From: JAZQHR01 sp045540815
GTDB taxonomy: Bacteria; Bacillota; Clostridia; UMGS1810
Reading direction: 5' to 3'
DNA length: 60,618 nt
Assembly (NCBI GenBank): GCA_045540815.1
Contig: JAZQHY010000015.1
Span: 1 to 60,618 of the forward strand
A program made the position numbers and the translations under genes. Below, in pieces: positions 38,993-48,621 of the stretch. The notes below the pieces were generated by a model. The model searched no databases. It had not been told where the DNA came from and saw nothing but the letters and a program-made list of their open reading frames with translations. Numbering within the stretch: the first letter of the stretch is position 1; every line of letters starts with the position of its first letter.

Positions 38993-40108
38993 TCACCTCA
39001 ACTTGTCCGAAACGTAGTTGCCTAAAAACTTACAGTTCTTGGTGTTTTTGTTTAGAAAATCTATTACTGTTCTTATCTTCTCATCATTTTCATTTCCTTC
39101 AAAATCTATAAAGAAAATGTATTCAAACGGATTGTTTACATCAGGTCTTGACTCAATTTTAGAAAGGTTTACACCCTTTTCATCAAATATGTTTAGTATC
39201 TGGTGGAGTTGACCTGGCTTATCGTCAATAGTCATAATAGCACTTAGCTTGTCTGCATCCTTGCTCACTATTTTCTTTTTGCTAAGCACTATGAACTTTG
39301 TAATGTTATTCTGATTAAAATTAATATTGTAATCCAAAACCTTAAGTCCGTAAAGCTCTGCCGCAGCAACGCTTGCAACCGCAGCGATGTCATTTCTGTC
39401 TGACTCACTTACATATTTTGCACTGATAGCAGTGTTTAAGTAAGGTATCTGCTTAAACGGTTTGTCCTTTAGATAGTCTCTCGACTGCATAAACGCCTGC
39501 GAGTGCGAGTACACCTCTTTTATATCCTCCATCTTTGTGCCCTCTTTTACAAGAAGGTTGTGATTTACCTTCACGCACACTTCACCGCAGATGTAGAAAT
39601 CATATTTTACAAGAAGGTCATATACGTCTACTACCGCACCTGTTGTAGAGTTTTCAAAGGGTATTACTATGAAATCCGCATCACCATTTAAAAGTCCCAT
39701 ACAAAGCTTGTCAAATGTGTCATAGCAAAGCACGTCCTCAGGCATAGTTACAAATGGATATGCTTTAGAGTTTATGTATTTTTGTGTAGCCTCATAAGCA
39801 AAGCTTCCTGCCACACCTGTGTATGCAATCTTCTTTCTTGTGCCTATAAGTCCTGACTGATATTCTCTGCTTACTCTCATAAGCTGTGTGTAAAAATCGT
39901 TTAGATATGGTCCAAGGTCCTCGTTTTCAAGCCTTGCAATATTTTTCTCTATAACCGCCTGTTCACGTGAAGAATTAAGCACGGGCAGGTCGTGAGCTTT
40001 TTTGTATTCTCCTATCTGTCTTGCCACATTCATACGCTCTTCAAAAAGTCGTGTGATGTCACTATCGATACTGTCTATCTCGACTCTAAGTGTTTCTATA
40101 TCCTTCAT
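38993..40108 (-). CDS. pheA: Bifunctional chorismate mutase / prephenate dehydratase
   Basis: 371 aa from the ATG at 40108 (GGTGG eight bases upstream). Chorismate mutase AroQ-type helical domain (about 1-85; RVEIDSIDSDITRLFEERM), prephenate dehydratase (about 95-275; IAYTGVAGSFAY) and ACT domain (about 285-371; KIESRPDVNNP). Two motif changes: the TRF of NxTRF reads TKF, and the ACT GALxxxL reads GQLHQIL, which might alter Phe feedback. Embedded in the aro operon between aroC and aroE. Confidence 0.93.
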   Translation of the reverse strand: MKDIETLRVEIDSIDSDITRLFEERMNVARQIGEYKKAHDLPVLNSSREQAVIEKNIARLENEDLGPYLNDFYTQLMRVSREYQSGLIGTRKKIAYTGVAGSFAYEATQKYINSKAYPFVTMPEDVLCYDTFDKLCMGLLNGDADFIVIPFENSTTGAVVDVYDLLVKYDFYICGEVCVKVNHNLLVKEGTKMEDIKEVYSHSQAFMQSRDYLKDKPFKQIPYLNTAISAKYVSESDRNDIAAVASVAAAELYGLKVLDYNINFNQNNITKFIVLSKKKIVSKDADKLSAIMTIDDKPGQLHQILNIFDEKGVNLSKIESRPDVNNPFEYIFFIDFEGNENDEKIRTVIDFLNKNTKNCKFLGNYVSDKLR

Positions 40109-40109
40109 A

Positions 40110-41195
40110 TCACTTGCCACCTTTATTCAAAAAATCAAGCATTACAAGTGCCGTCGCACACTCAACCACACACGCAGCTCTTGGCACTATGCACACATCG
40201 TGTCTGCCCTTTAAACTAAAATCAACATTTTCTTTAGTCTTTATATTTATAGTTTCCTGGCTCTTAAATATTGAAGGTGTAGGCTTAATAGCCACGCTGA
40301 AAACTATCGGCATACCGTTTGTAATACCACCGTTTATACCGCCATTGTTGTTGGTTGAGGTTATAACCCTGTCGCCGTCATAACGGAAGCTGTCGTTAGC
40401 ATTAAAGCCAGTCATATTGGCTATATCAAAGCCTCTTCCAAACTCCACTCCCTTTACCGCAGGAATTGAAAACATCATCTGCGAAAGACGCGATTCAACC
40501 GAGTCAAAAAACGGCTCGCCAATCCCAGCATCTACACCTTTTATAACGCACTCAATCACACCGCCTAGAGAATCTCCTTCTTCTCTTGCTTTTTCTATCT
40601 TCGCCATTATAGCCTCGCGGTTATCTTCGCTTAGAAGCGGAAACTTCTCTGATTTTATTTTTTCAAGCTCTTCTATGCCATTATCCATATCAAGTACGCT
40701 TTGCATATTGATATCAGAAATCCCCCTAATATGCGAATACACATTTATGCTGTACTGTTTTTCCAGTATCTGCTTTGCTATAGCGCCTGCCACCACTAAA
40801 GGAGCAGTAATTCTTCCCGAAAAATGCCCTCCGCCTCGATAATCGGAAAAGCCGCCGTATTTTACAAATGCGGTGTAATCTGCGTGACCGGGGCGCATAT
40901 TGTCCTTTATATCGTCATAATGGCTTGAGTGAGTGTCACTATTTTTTATCATAAACGCCAGCGGAGCACCGTTTGTTTTGCCGTTAAACACCCCTGAAAG
41001 TATCTCATACTTGTCAGGCTCTGCTCTGTTTGTAGAGTATGCCGCTCTGTGATTTCTTCTTATAAGCTCTTTATCGATAGCATCAAAATCAATCTCAAAG
41101 CCTGCAGGAAGTGAAGATATTACACCGCCTATTGCATTGCCGTGCGATTCGCCAAATATTGAAAATTTTATATTATTTCCCCAAACACCGCTCAT
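40110..41195 (-). CDS. aroC: Chorismate synthase
   Basis: 361 aa. FGESHGNAIGGVI, MRPGHADYT, GGGHFSGR and the C-terminal GRHDVCIVPRA are the conserved blocks. It converts EPSP to chorismate with reduced FMN. ATG overlaps the aroA stop by four bases. Confidence 0.95.
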   Translation of the reverse strand: MSGVWGNNIKFSIFGESHGNAIGGVISSLPAGFEIDFDAIDKELIRRNHRAAYSTNRAEPDKYEILSGVFNGKTNGAPLAFMIKNSDTHSSHYDDIKDNMRPGHADYTAFVKYGGFSDYRGGGHFSGRITAPLVVAGAIAKQILEKQYSINVYSHIRGISDINMQSVLDMDNGIEELEKIKSEKFPLLSEDNREAIMAKIEKAREEGDSLGGVIECVIKGVDAGIGEPFFDSVESRLSQMMFSIPAVKGVEFGRGFDIANMTGFNANDSFRYDGDRVITSTNNNGGINGGITNGMPIVFSVAIKPTPSIFKSQETINIKTKENVDFSLKGRHDVCIVPRAACVVECATALVMLDFLNKGGK

Positions 41196-42472
41196 AGTGT
41201 TTCCTCCTCACCAATGCTTTTCTCCATAAGCCTATCAAAATCCTCAAAGAATTTTGGATAAGATTTATTTACGCATTTTGGATTTTGTATTACCACATCG
41301 CCGTCACACACAAGTGATGCAACTGCTGCAGTCATAGCTATTCTGTGGTCATTAAATGTATCTATCTCGGCAGGTTGTAACCTGTCTTTTCCGTTTATTA
41401 TTATCTCGCTTTCGGTAGAGGTAATGTCCGCGCCAAATCTTTTTAGCATATCTACTGTCGCCTCTACTCTGTCGCACTCTTTTATGCGAAGGCGCTCTAT
41501 ATTTTTTATAACTGTTTTTCCCTTGGCAAGCGCACACGCAAGTGAAAGCACGGGCACTATGTCAGGAAATTCTTTTGCATCTATCTCGCCTATCGCCTTT
41601 AACTCCGACTTTTCTGCACATAGCACGTCGCCGTCAAAATATATTTTTCCGCCCATAGCCTTAAGTATATCTACTATAGCGCTGTCACCCTGACGGGTTT
41701 TAGTGCCAAGATTATGAAGACGTATACCGCCGACAAACATTCCTGCCACAAGGAAAAATGCCGCCTGTGAATAGTCACCCTCTGCCACAAAATCCCTTGC
41801 AGTGTATTTCTGATTGCCTTTTATTTTGTACTGTCTGCTATTTACCTTTTCTATCTCTATGCCTGATTTTTCGAGCACATCGAGAGTTATATCGATATAT
41901 GGCTGTGATTCAGGTTCTGACGTGATGTTTAAAATAGAATCACCCGCTAAAGTCGGAAGTGTGTATAGTAGCCCTGTTATAAACTGCGAACTGATATTTC
42001 CTGCTACTTCTATCTCGCCATACGGCATCTGTCCGTCTATGTCTATGTACTCACCAGGTCTGTAATCATACGGTACACCAAATTTATCAAAAATCTGGGC
42101 ATATACGTTTAGCGGTCTTTTTAAAAGTGTGCTTGTACCCGTGAGTCTTACTTTGTTTTTCTTTGCTATACTTACAGGCACCATAAATCTAAGTGTAGAT
42201 GCTGACTCTCCGCAGTTAAGCACTACGTCTTTTCCATACCCAAGTCCGCCGTTTATCTCTATAGTATCACCATCGAGTGTATAGCTTGCACCAAGGTTTT
42301 CTACACAACTAAGCGTTGCATCTATATCATTTGACATACTTACATTTGATATTTTTGACACACCCTCAGCAAGCGATGCCGATATGATGTATCTGTGTAT
42401 ATATGATTTTGATGACGGAATATATATATCCGCGTTTTTAATTTTTCCTTTATGTAAGATAAGTTTTTCCAT
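41192..42472 (-). CDS. aroA: 3-phosphoshikimate 1-carboxyvinyltransferase (EPSP synthase)
   Basis: 426 aa. SKSYIHRYIISASLA, NCGESASTLRFMVP (the usual LGNAGTA-type region in its clostridial NCGESGS form) and RIKECDRV are visible; the C-terminal DHRIAM is intact. Class II-like PEP-site residues. Sits 10 bases after aroB. Confidence 0.95.
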   Translation of the reverse strand: MEKLILHKGKIKNADIYIPSSKSYIHRYIISASLAEGVSKISNVSMSNDIDATLSCVENLGASYTLDGDTIEINGGLGYGKDVVLNCGESASTLRFMVPVSIAKKNKVRLTGTSTLLKRPLNVYAQIFDKFGVPYDYRPGEYIDIDGQMPYGEIEVAGNISSQFITGLLYTLPTLAGDSILNITSEPESQPYIDITLDVLEKSGIEIEKVNSRQYKIKGNQKYTARDFVAEGDYSQAAFFLVAGMFVGGIRLHNLGTKTRQGDSAIVDILKAMGGKIYFDGDVLCAEKSELKAIGEIDAKEFPDIVPVLSLACALAKGKTVIKNIERLRIKECDRVEATVDMLKRFGADITSTESEIIINGKDRLQPAEIDTFNDHRIAMTAAVASLVCDGDVVIQNPKCVNKSYPKFFEDFDRLMEKSIGEEETL

Positions 42473-42482
42473 AAAAATGCCT

Positions 42483-43523
42483 CTAATCTATCAAAAATGT
42501 GTTCTTTCTATCCATTTTCATTATGTCACAAGTGCCTATTTCCTTAAGCACTATGTAATTTATACTTCCGCCTGCGCTCTTTTTGTCACGAAGCATAATG
42601 TTTGTAGCAGTTTCTTTGTCGATAGAGTAATCGTCAAAGTACAAGTCATATTTCTTTAATATGCTTACTATTTTATCATAAGTACCTACTTTCGTGATAC
42701 CCATTTTTTCTGTTCTATCGGTAATGCGTGCCATACCTATGGCAACTCCCTCACCGTGAGTATAAGTTTCGTAGTTATATGCACTCTCCACCACGTGGCC
42801 ATACGTGTGACCAAAGTTTAGTATCATACGTTTGCCTGTGTCAAACTCATCTTCTTCTACCACCTGACGTTTTATATCCACGCAGGTGTAGATGATTTTT
42901 TCAATGTCGAGTGTGTCTTTTTCAAGCTCGGAAAACAGCTCCTTATCCCAGATAAGTGCGTATTTTATAACCTCCGCCATACCATCGTTGAATATTCTAT
43001 CCGATAAGGTATCAAGCATATCGGGGTCGATTAAAACCGCCTGTGGCTGATAAAAGCTTCCAACCAGATTTTTACCGCTATCAAGGTTTACTGCAACCTT
43101 TCCTCCAACGCTTGAATCAACCTGTGCAAGAAGGGTTGTAGGAATTTGTATAAACTTTATTCCTCGAAGGAAAGTCGATGCCGCAAAGCCTGATATGTCA
43201 CCTACTACACCGCCGCCAAGTGCGATTATATAATCACTTCGGGTAAGCTTGATTTCAGCCATTTTATTATAAATATCTGTAAGGTGCGATATTGATTTTG
43301 TCTTCTCTCCGTGCGGAAGAATCATCACTTCAAAATTCACTTCTGCCTCTGACAATATAGCTGAAAATTTGTCACCATATATGTTCCAGACGTTATCATC
43401 TGTTATAACAAATGCGGTGTTTTCGCCTACAAAATCCTTTATAATACTGCCCGACTTTTTTATAAGGCCTTTTTCAATTGTAATGTCATAATTATGACTT
43501 TTTGTTTTAACTGTTAATTTCAT
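42483..43523 (-). CDS. aroB: 3-dehydroquinate synthase
   Basis: 346 aa. NAD-binding ALGGGVVGDISGFAA, RGIKFIQIPTTLLAQVDSSVGGKVAVN, and metal ligands in GHTYGHVVE and THGEGVAIGM. First gene of the operon. GGAGG lies six bases before the ATG. No clear promoter separates it from potD. Confidence 0.95.
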   Translation of the reverse strand: MKLTVKTKSHNYDITIEKGLIKKSGSIIKDFVGENTAFVITDDNVWNIYGDKFSAILSEAEVNFEVMILPHGEKTKSISHLTDIYNKMAEIKLTRSDYIIALGGGVVGDISGFAASTFLRGIKFIQIPTTLLAQVDSSVGGKVAVNLDSGKNLVGSFYQPQAVLIDPDMLDTLSDRIFNDGMAEVIKYALIWDKELFSELEKDTLDIEKIIYTCVDIKRQVVEEDEFDTGKRMILNFGHTYGHVVESAYNYETYTHGEGVAIGMARITDRTEKMGITKVGTYDKIVSILKKYDLYFDDYSIDKETATNIMLRDKKSAGGSINYIVLKEIGTCDIMKMDRKNTFLID

Positions 43524-43548
43524 TTTTGCCTCCGAATTTTACGAGAAA

Positions 43549-43570
43549 CGGGCTCATATAAATGAGCCCG
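43549..43570 (-). terminator. Hairpin between potD and aroB
   Basis: CGGGCTCAT (43549-43557) / ATGAGCCCG (43562-43570), 9 bp. The minus strand then reads TTTCTCGT, a poor T tract, so some read-through into aroB is possible. Confidence 0.7.
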
Positions 43571-43606
43571 AAAATTTTAAAATATAAGTTTATATACCCA
43601 TTTATA

Positions 43607-44647
43607 TTAGTCGTTAATTTTTACCTGCTGCCAAAGTTCTGACTGTTTTTTCACAAGTGTTTTGTCATACTTAAATACTTCCATATTATTTAGTGCAGAT
43701 ATATCAGGGTATCGTAATGGATTGTTTTTCACATCGTCCGAAAGAAGCTTTTGTGCTTCAACGTTTGGTGTTGAATAGCCGATATAGTCTGCGTTCATCT
43801 TTGCAATGTCAGGTCTTGACATAAAGTTTATAAACAGCTCGGCTTCCTTCTGATGCTGTGATGTTGTAGGGATTACCATAGCGTCAAACCAAAGATTTGA
43901 GCCTTCTTCAGGGATTGCATATTGAAGATTTTCATTCTCTGCCATACAGTAGAATGCATCGCCCGACCACGCAACTGTTAGCGCTCCCTCTTCGTTTATC
44001 ATTTTATCCTTTACCTCGTCACCACTATATGCAAGAACAAGGTCTTTTTGTTCTACCAAAGCATTTTTTGCAGCCTCAAGTTCTTTATCATCAGACGAAT
44101 TCATAGAGTAGCCAAGCATTTTAAGAGTGATACCTATAGTATCTCTTTCGCTGTTTAGCATAAATATTTCTTTTGCATACTTTTCATCCCAAAGAACCTT
44201 CCAAGAGTTAACAGGCTCTTTTACCATTTCTTTATTATAAAGTACACCCATAGTACCCCACATATACGGAACGGAATACTCGCCTTTCGGGTCATAGTCG
44301 TGTCCCATATATGCATCGCCTATGTTTTTTATATTTGGGATATTTTCAAAATTAATCTTATTTAAAAGACCTTCTTCTATCATTCTCTGTACCATATAGT
44401 CTGAAGGGAACACTACGTCATACGAAGAACCGCCGTTTGCAACCTTTACATACATTTCCTCGTTTGAATAGTATGTTTCGTAGTTTACACGTATGTTTGG
44501 ATATTCTTCCTCAAACAAATCCAAAACATCTTCGTTTATATAGTCGCCTACGTTATAGACATTGATAACTGTTCTGTCGTCGCCGCAACCTGTGAAAAGT
44601 GCTAATACAACAGCTATTACAAGTACAAGTGATAAAATCTTTTTCAT
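43607..44647 (-). CDS. potD: Spermidine/putrescine ABC transporter substrate-binding lipoprotein
   Basis: 346 aa. Signal peptide with lipobox ending LFTGC (Cys21). INVYNVGDYINEDVLDLFEEEYP and VVFPSDYMV are PotD-typical; the ligand pocket positions in YMWGTMGVLYNKE are present. Last gene of the pot operon. Confidence 0.95.
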   Translation of the reverse strand: MKKILSLVLVIAVVLALFTGCGDDRTVINVYNVGDYINEDVLDLFEEEYPNIRVNYETYYSNEEMYVKVANGGSSYDVVFPSDYMVQRMIEEGLLNKINFENIPNIKNIGDAYMGHDYDPKGEYSVPYMWGTMGVLYNKEMVKEPVNSWKVLWDEKYAKEIFMLNSERDTIGITLKMLGYSMNSSDDKELEAAKNALVEQKDLVLAYSGDEVKDKMINEEGALTVAWSGDAFYCMAENENLQYAIPEEGSNLWFDAMVIPTTSQHQKEAELFINFMSRPDIAKMNADYIGYSTPNVEAQKLLSDDVKNNPLRYPDISALNNMEVFKYDKTLVKKQSELWQQVKIND

Positions 44648-44672
44648 TTAATTAATTCCTTTCAAGTAAAAA

Positions 44673-45476
44673 TTAAGACATAAGAACGTTTTTGGATTTA
44701 TCCTTCGACGTACGTTTGTTTATAAATAAAAGAAGTGATACAACCACTACAAACATTATAGTAGAAAGTGCATTTATCTTTGGATTTAAGCCTCTTCTCG
44801 CCATTGAGTACACGTATATAGAAAGGTTTGACACTCCGTTTCCTGTTGTGAAGAAGCTTATTACAAAGTCGTCTATTGACATTGTAAACGAAAGTAGCAG
44901 TCCGTTTATAATTCCAGGAAGTATCTCAGGGAAAACCACACTTTTAAACGCATACCACGGCTTTGCACCAAGGTCAAGCGCCGCCTCGTATATGTTTTTG
45001 TCAAGCTGTGTTAATTTTGGAAGTACCGAAAGTACCACATATGGTATATTGAATGTGATGTGTGCAAGCAGCATTGTAACAAATCCTCTTGGAAGCTTTA
45101 TGGCAACAAAGAGTATCATTAGTGCAACACCTGTTACTATATCGGGGTTTACCATAGGTATATTTGTAACAGTACTTATCGCAGAGCGAAGTGTTTTATT
45201 TTTAAACGCCTGTATGCCAAGCGCCGCCGCTGTACCTATAACAACCGCTATAAGCGATGATAACACCGCTATTATTATGGTATAATTAAACGCCGACATA
45301 AGCGCTCTGTCCTCGAAAAGCTCCACATACCATTTAAGTGTAAATCCGCCAAAATTACCACGTGATTTCGACTCGTTAAAAGAGAACACCATAAGTACTA
45401 CTACAGGAAGGTACAAAAACATAAACATTACAAACATATATATGCTTTCGATTACTTTTTTAAGTTTAGATTTCAT
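44673..45476 (-). CDS. potC: Polyamine ABC transporter permease PotC
   Basis: 267 aa from the ATG at 45476 (GGTGG nine bases upstream). Six membrane segments and the EAA loop EAALDLGAKPWYAFKSVVFPEILPG, split here in two blocks for its contact with PotA. Pairs with PotB. Confidence 0.93.
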   Translation of the reverse strand: MKSKLKKVIESIYMFVMFMFLYLPVVVLMVFSFNESKSRGNFGGFTLKWYVELFEDRALMSAFNYTIIIAVLSSLIAVVIGTAAALGIQAFKNKTLRSAISTVTNIPMVNPDIVTGVALMILFVAIKLPRGFVTMLLAHITFNIPYVVLSVLPKLTQLDKNIYEAALDLGAKPWYAFKSVVFPEILPGIINGLLLSFTMSIDDFVISFFTTGNGVSNLSIYVYSMARRGLNPKINALSTIMFVVVVSLLLFINKRTSKDKSKNVLMS

Positions 45477-45496
45477 ATGCAAATTCCACCGCCTTC

Positions 45497-46336
45497 CTAA
45501 AACATCGACACGTTAGTGTCATTTTTGTTGAAAAGCTTCATAATCTGCATACTTAGAAGCACTATAGCCATCATAATCATAGATACCGCCGAGCCAAAGT
45601 TCCAGTCGTATGCTACAAGGTACTGTTCCTCAATAAGTGTACCTATATACATATCGTGACCGCCGCCAAGAAGTGCAGGCACTACAAACGATGTAACCGC
45701 AGGTAGAAATACCATAGTCATTCCTGATATAATACCGGGAAGGCTAAGCGGAAGTGTAACCTTTCTAAACACGTTAAACGAGTTTGCACCAAGGTCCTCT
45801 GCTGCCTCGATAGTGCTTTTGTCAATCTTTACAAGCACCGAATATATAGGCAGTATCATAAACGGAATAGAGTTGTACACCATAACGAGTAACACCGCGC
45901 CCTGAGTGTATAATATGTTTACCTCGGGAAGACCGATTTTCTCAAGTATGTTGTTTAAAAGTCCATTTTTCTCTAGGATTGTAAGCCACGAATAAGTACG
46001 AAGAAGCATATTCATCCACATAGGAAGAACGAATAATAAAAGCACACTGCTTTTTTTGTCTGTGCCGTTTCCTCTGTCACGATTTGCAAGAATTGCCGCT
46101 ATAGGATATCCAAGCAGCAGGCACAAAAGCGTACTTAAAAACGCTATATAAAGTGACTTTACAAGCACCTTTAGATACATAACGTCAAAAAATTTTATAT
46201 AATTGTCTATTCCAAATGTTTCGGTGCCGTCAGGAAGTACCACCTTGAAGCTATACACAAGTACGAGCACTATCGGTACCAAAACGAATATAAGCATCCA
46301 TAAAAGATGAGGATATGCCTGAAATCTCTTATACAA
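45497..46336 (-). CDS. potB: Polyamine ABC transporter permease PotB
   Basis: 279 aa with six membrane segments and the EAA loop EAAEDLGANSFNVFRKVTLP. The start is TTG at 46336 with GGGG eight bases upstream. Thirteen bases after potA. Confidence 0.93.
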   Translation of the reverse strand: MYKRFQAYPHLLWMLIFVLVPIVLVLVYSFKVVLPDGTETFGIDNYIKFFDVMYLKVLVKSLYIAFLSTLLCLLLGYPIAAILANRDRGNGTDKKSSVLLLFVLPMWMNMLLRTYSWLTILEKNGLLNNILEKIGLPEVNILYTQGAVLLVMVYNSIPFMILPIYSVLVKIDKSTIEAAEDLGANSFNVFRKVTLPLSLPGIISGMTMVFLPAVTSFVVPALLGGGHDMYIGTLIEEQYLVAYDWNFGSAVSMIMMAIVLLSMQIMKLFNKNDTNVSMF

Positions 46337-46349
46337 CTGCCTGTCCCCT

Positions 46350-47390
46350 TTACAAAGATTTTTTCATTACCTGAATATCAAACGGTTTTACGCTAAGACC
46401 AACCATTTCGCCAATCTCATGACGAACTGTGTTGTGTATCATAATGCTGTAGTCACCTGATTTCACCATCATTTCATAGTGAACGCCTTTGAATATCACA
46501 GACTCAACCTCGCCCGAAAGCATACCTTCTTCAGCGTCAGTCACTATCCAGTCCTCAGGTCTGATTACTATATCTACAGGGTTATTTTCGCCAAATCCCT
46601 TATCCACACATTCAAAGTCTTTTCCGCAGAAATTTACTAACAAATCGCGAATCATAGTTCCTTCGAATATATTGCTCTCACCAATAAAGTCTGCTACATA
46701 AGCGTTCTTTGGCTCGTCATAAATGTCCTTTGGTGTGCCTATCTGCTGGATAGTACCCTCTTTCATTACCACGATGGTATCCGACATAGTAAGTGCCTCT
46801 TCCTGGTCGTGTGTAACATATATAAATGTAATGCCAAGCTCTCTTTGCATATTTTTAAGCTCTATCTGCATACCTTTTCTAAGCTTTAAGTCAAGCGCTG
46901 CAAGAGGTTCGTCAAGCAGAAGTACACTTGGCTCATTTACTATAGCTCTTGCTATTGCAATTCTCTGCTGCTGACCGCCTGATAGCGAGTCTATGCTACG
47001 ATTCCCATAGTTTTTAAGATTAACAAGCTCAAGTACTCTTCCTACTTTCTTATCAATCTCTTTTTTGTCCATTTTCTTTATCTTAAGACCAAAAGCAATA
47101 TTATCGTACACGTCCATATGCGGAAAAAGCGCATACTTTTGAAACACAGTATTTACCTTTCTCTGATACGGCGGTATACTAAGTAAATCCTTACCCTCAA
47201 AAAGCACACTTCCCGATGTAGGATTTTCAAAACCTGCAATAATTCTTAAAAGTGTAGACTTACCGCAACCCGAAGGGCCAAGAAGTGTAAGAAATTCATT
47301 TTTATCTATATATAGGTTTATGTCACGAAGTGCGTCTGTTTCATCAAACGTCTTTGTGACATTTTTTAGCTCAATAAGATGGTTAGACAT
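46350..47390 (-). CDS. potA: Polyamine ABC transporter ATPase PotA
   Basis: 346 aa. Walker A GPSGCGKST (38-46), signature LSGGQQQR, Walker B LLLDEPLAALD, and a C-terminal TOBE domain (about 270-340). Seventeen bases after the regulator gene. Confidence 0.95.
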   Translation of the reverse strand: MSNHLIELKNVTKTFDETDALRDINLYIDKNEFLTLLGPSGCGKSTLLRIIAGFENPTSGSVLFEGKDLLSIPPYQRKVNTVFQKYALFPHMDVYDNIAFGLKIKKMDKKEIDKKVGRVLELVNLKNYGNRSIDSLSGGQQQRIAIARAIVNEPSVLLLDEPLAALDLKLRKGMQIELKNMQRELGITFIYVTHDQEEALTMSDTIVVMKEGTIQQIGTPKDIYDEPKNAYVADFIGESNIFEGTMIRDLLVNFCGKDFECVDKGFGENNPVDIVIRPEDWIVTDAEEGMLSGEVESVIFKGVHYEMMVKSGDYSIMIHNTVRHEIGEMVGLSVKPFDIQVMKKSL

Positions 47391-47407
47391 TATTTATCCT
47401 CCATATA

Positions 47408-47947
47408 TCAAAAAGTAGGTGGTGTGGATACCCATAGCACAGATGCTGTGGTTTTATTTTTATTGGAAATATAATGAGTCTGATTTGGTTTAAAGTAGAA
47501 GCTTTCATTTTTACCCACTTTATATTTTTTATTTCCTATATGAAGCACTACCGAGCCGGAAAGCACATATCCAAACTCCTCGCCATCGTGAGGATCGTCT
47601 ATGTACGACGATCCGCCCTCTTCAAGCTCTATTATAATAGGCTCCATACTATTTTTCTGTGAATTTGGCACAATCCAGTTGATGATGTTTTTATCTTCTT
47701 TATTTTCCTTTACAAAAACATCGTCTTTTTTGAACACTACATCATCGTCTATATCGTCGTTGAAAAAATCCTTTAGATTAGTACCAAGGCACTGAAGTAT
47801 ATCAAAAAGGGTAGATATAGAAGGTGACGCCAAATCCCTTTCAATCTGGGATATAAATCCCTTCGAAAGCTCGCACCTATCTGCAAGCTCCTCCTGGGTA
47901 AGTGCATTTTTTATTCTTAACCTTTTAATTTTATTTCCAATTTCCAT
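47408..47947 (-). CDS. XRE-cupin regulator of the pot operon
   Basis: 179 aa. N-terminal helix-turn-helix (about 6-60; LTQEELADRCELSKGFISQIERDLASPS) and C-terminal cupin (about 105-178; DPHDGEEFGYVLSGSVVLHIG, FYFKPNQTHYISN). PuuR-like architecture; polyamine binding by the cupin is likely by context. First gene of the pot operon, with an inverted repeat at its transcription start, so autoregulation is likely. Confidence 0.9.
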   Translation of the reverse strand: MEIGNKIKRLRIKNALTQEELADRCELSKGFISQIERDLASPSISTLFDILQCLGTNLKDFFNDDIDDDVVFKKDDVFVKENKEDKNIINWIVPNSQKNSMEPIIIELEEGGSSYIDDPHDGEEFGYVLSGSVVLHIGNKKYKVGKNESFYFKPNQTHYISNKNKTTASVLWVSTPPTF

Positions 47948-47982
47948 TTAAAAGCACCACACAAGTTTTTATTATTAAATAT

Positions 47983-48048
47983 TTTGTTTATTTTTACTAA
48001 ACAAATTTATACAAAATATATTATATTCCCTCGTGCACTGTATGTCAA
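47983..48048 (-). promoter_or_regulatory. pot operon promoter and operator
   Basis: Perfect consensus TTGACA (48043-48048), 17 bp, TATAAT (48020-48025). TTTGTTTA-N7-TAAACAAA (47983-48005) lies just after the predicted start point and is the likely site of the XRE-cupin protein. Confidence 0.85.
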
Positions 48049-48093
48049 TAGATTTACGCAAAAATTCGTCATAATTTTTGTTTTAAATTTTTC

Positions 48094-48122
48094 TTGCATT
48101 ATTTAGAAATTTGTGGTATCAT
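48094..48122 (+). promoter_or_regulatory. Promoter of secG
   Basis: TTGCAT (48094-48099), 17-bp spacer, TATCAT (48117-48122). Confidence 0.65.
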
Positions 48123-48164
48123 ATATACATTAATTATGCAATATAATATAGGAGGTGTATATAG

Positions 48165-48401
48165 ATGCTAAATACTATACTTACAATCGTACACGTAATA
48201 CTTGGAATAATCCTTGTGGCTTCTGTACTTATGCAGTCAGGTAAGCAGGCAGGTCTATCTGGCTCTATCGGCGGCGGTGCAGAAACATTTTTCGGAAAGA
48301 ATAAATCAAGAACTCTTGACGCAATGTTCGCTAGAATAACAACTGTCGTTGCAGTTTTATTCCTTGTAACATCTATCGTTCTTTCACTACTACTTAAATA
48401 A
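48165..48401 (+). CDS. secG: Preprotein translocase subunit SecG
   Basis: 78 aa with two membrane segments around the conserved VLMQSGKQAGLSGSIGGG loop and the FFGKNKSRTLD stretch. It assists SecYE in protein export. GGAGG lies nine bases before the ATG. The usual downstream partner rnr is absent; a terminator follows. Confidence 0.95.
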   Translation: MLNTILTIVHVILGIILVASVLMQSGKQAGLSGSIGGGAETFFGKNKSRTLDAMFARITTVVAVLFLVTSIVLSLLLK

Positions 48402-48418
48402 TTTAAAAAGCACAAAAA

Positions 48419-48440
48419 CCGACAGGAATTTACCTGTCGG
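48419..48440 (+). terminator. Terminator of secG
   Basis: CCGACAGG (48419-48426) / CCTGTCGG (48433-48440) followed by T6. Confidence 0.9.
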
Positions 48441-48530
48441 TTTTTTATTGTAAACACAAAATATATTTTAAAAATTCACAAAATTTTATTTTCATAAAAT
48501 TAATAAAATTCATTTTTTTACCTTCATATT

Positions 48531-48563
48531 TTGACATTTTGCACATCATAAATGTACTATAAT
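48531..48563 (+). promoter_or_regulatory. spoIIG promoter with long spacer
   Basis: TTGACA (48531-48536) and TATAAT (48558-48563) are 21 bp apart, too far for normal sigma-A use. The B. subtilis spoIIG promoter has the same design (22 bp) and needs Spo0A-P. A 0A-box-like TGTCAAA lies on the minus strand across the -35 (48530-48536). Confidence 0.75.
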
Positions 48564-48621
48564 TACCATATACTTAATGTAGCAGCATTATCACAATAAT
48601 CCGCAACCCGGAGGGACGTAT

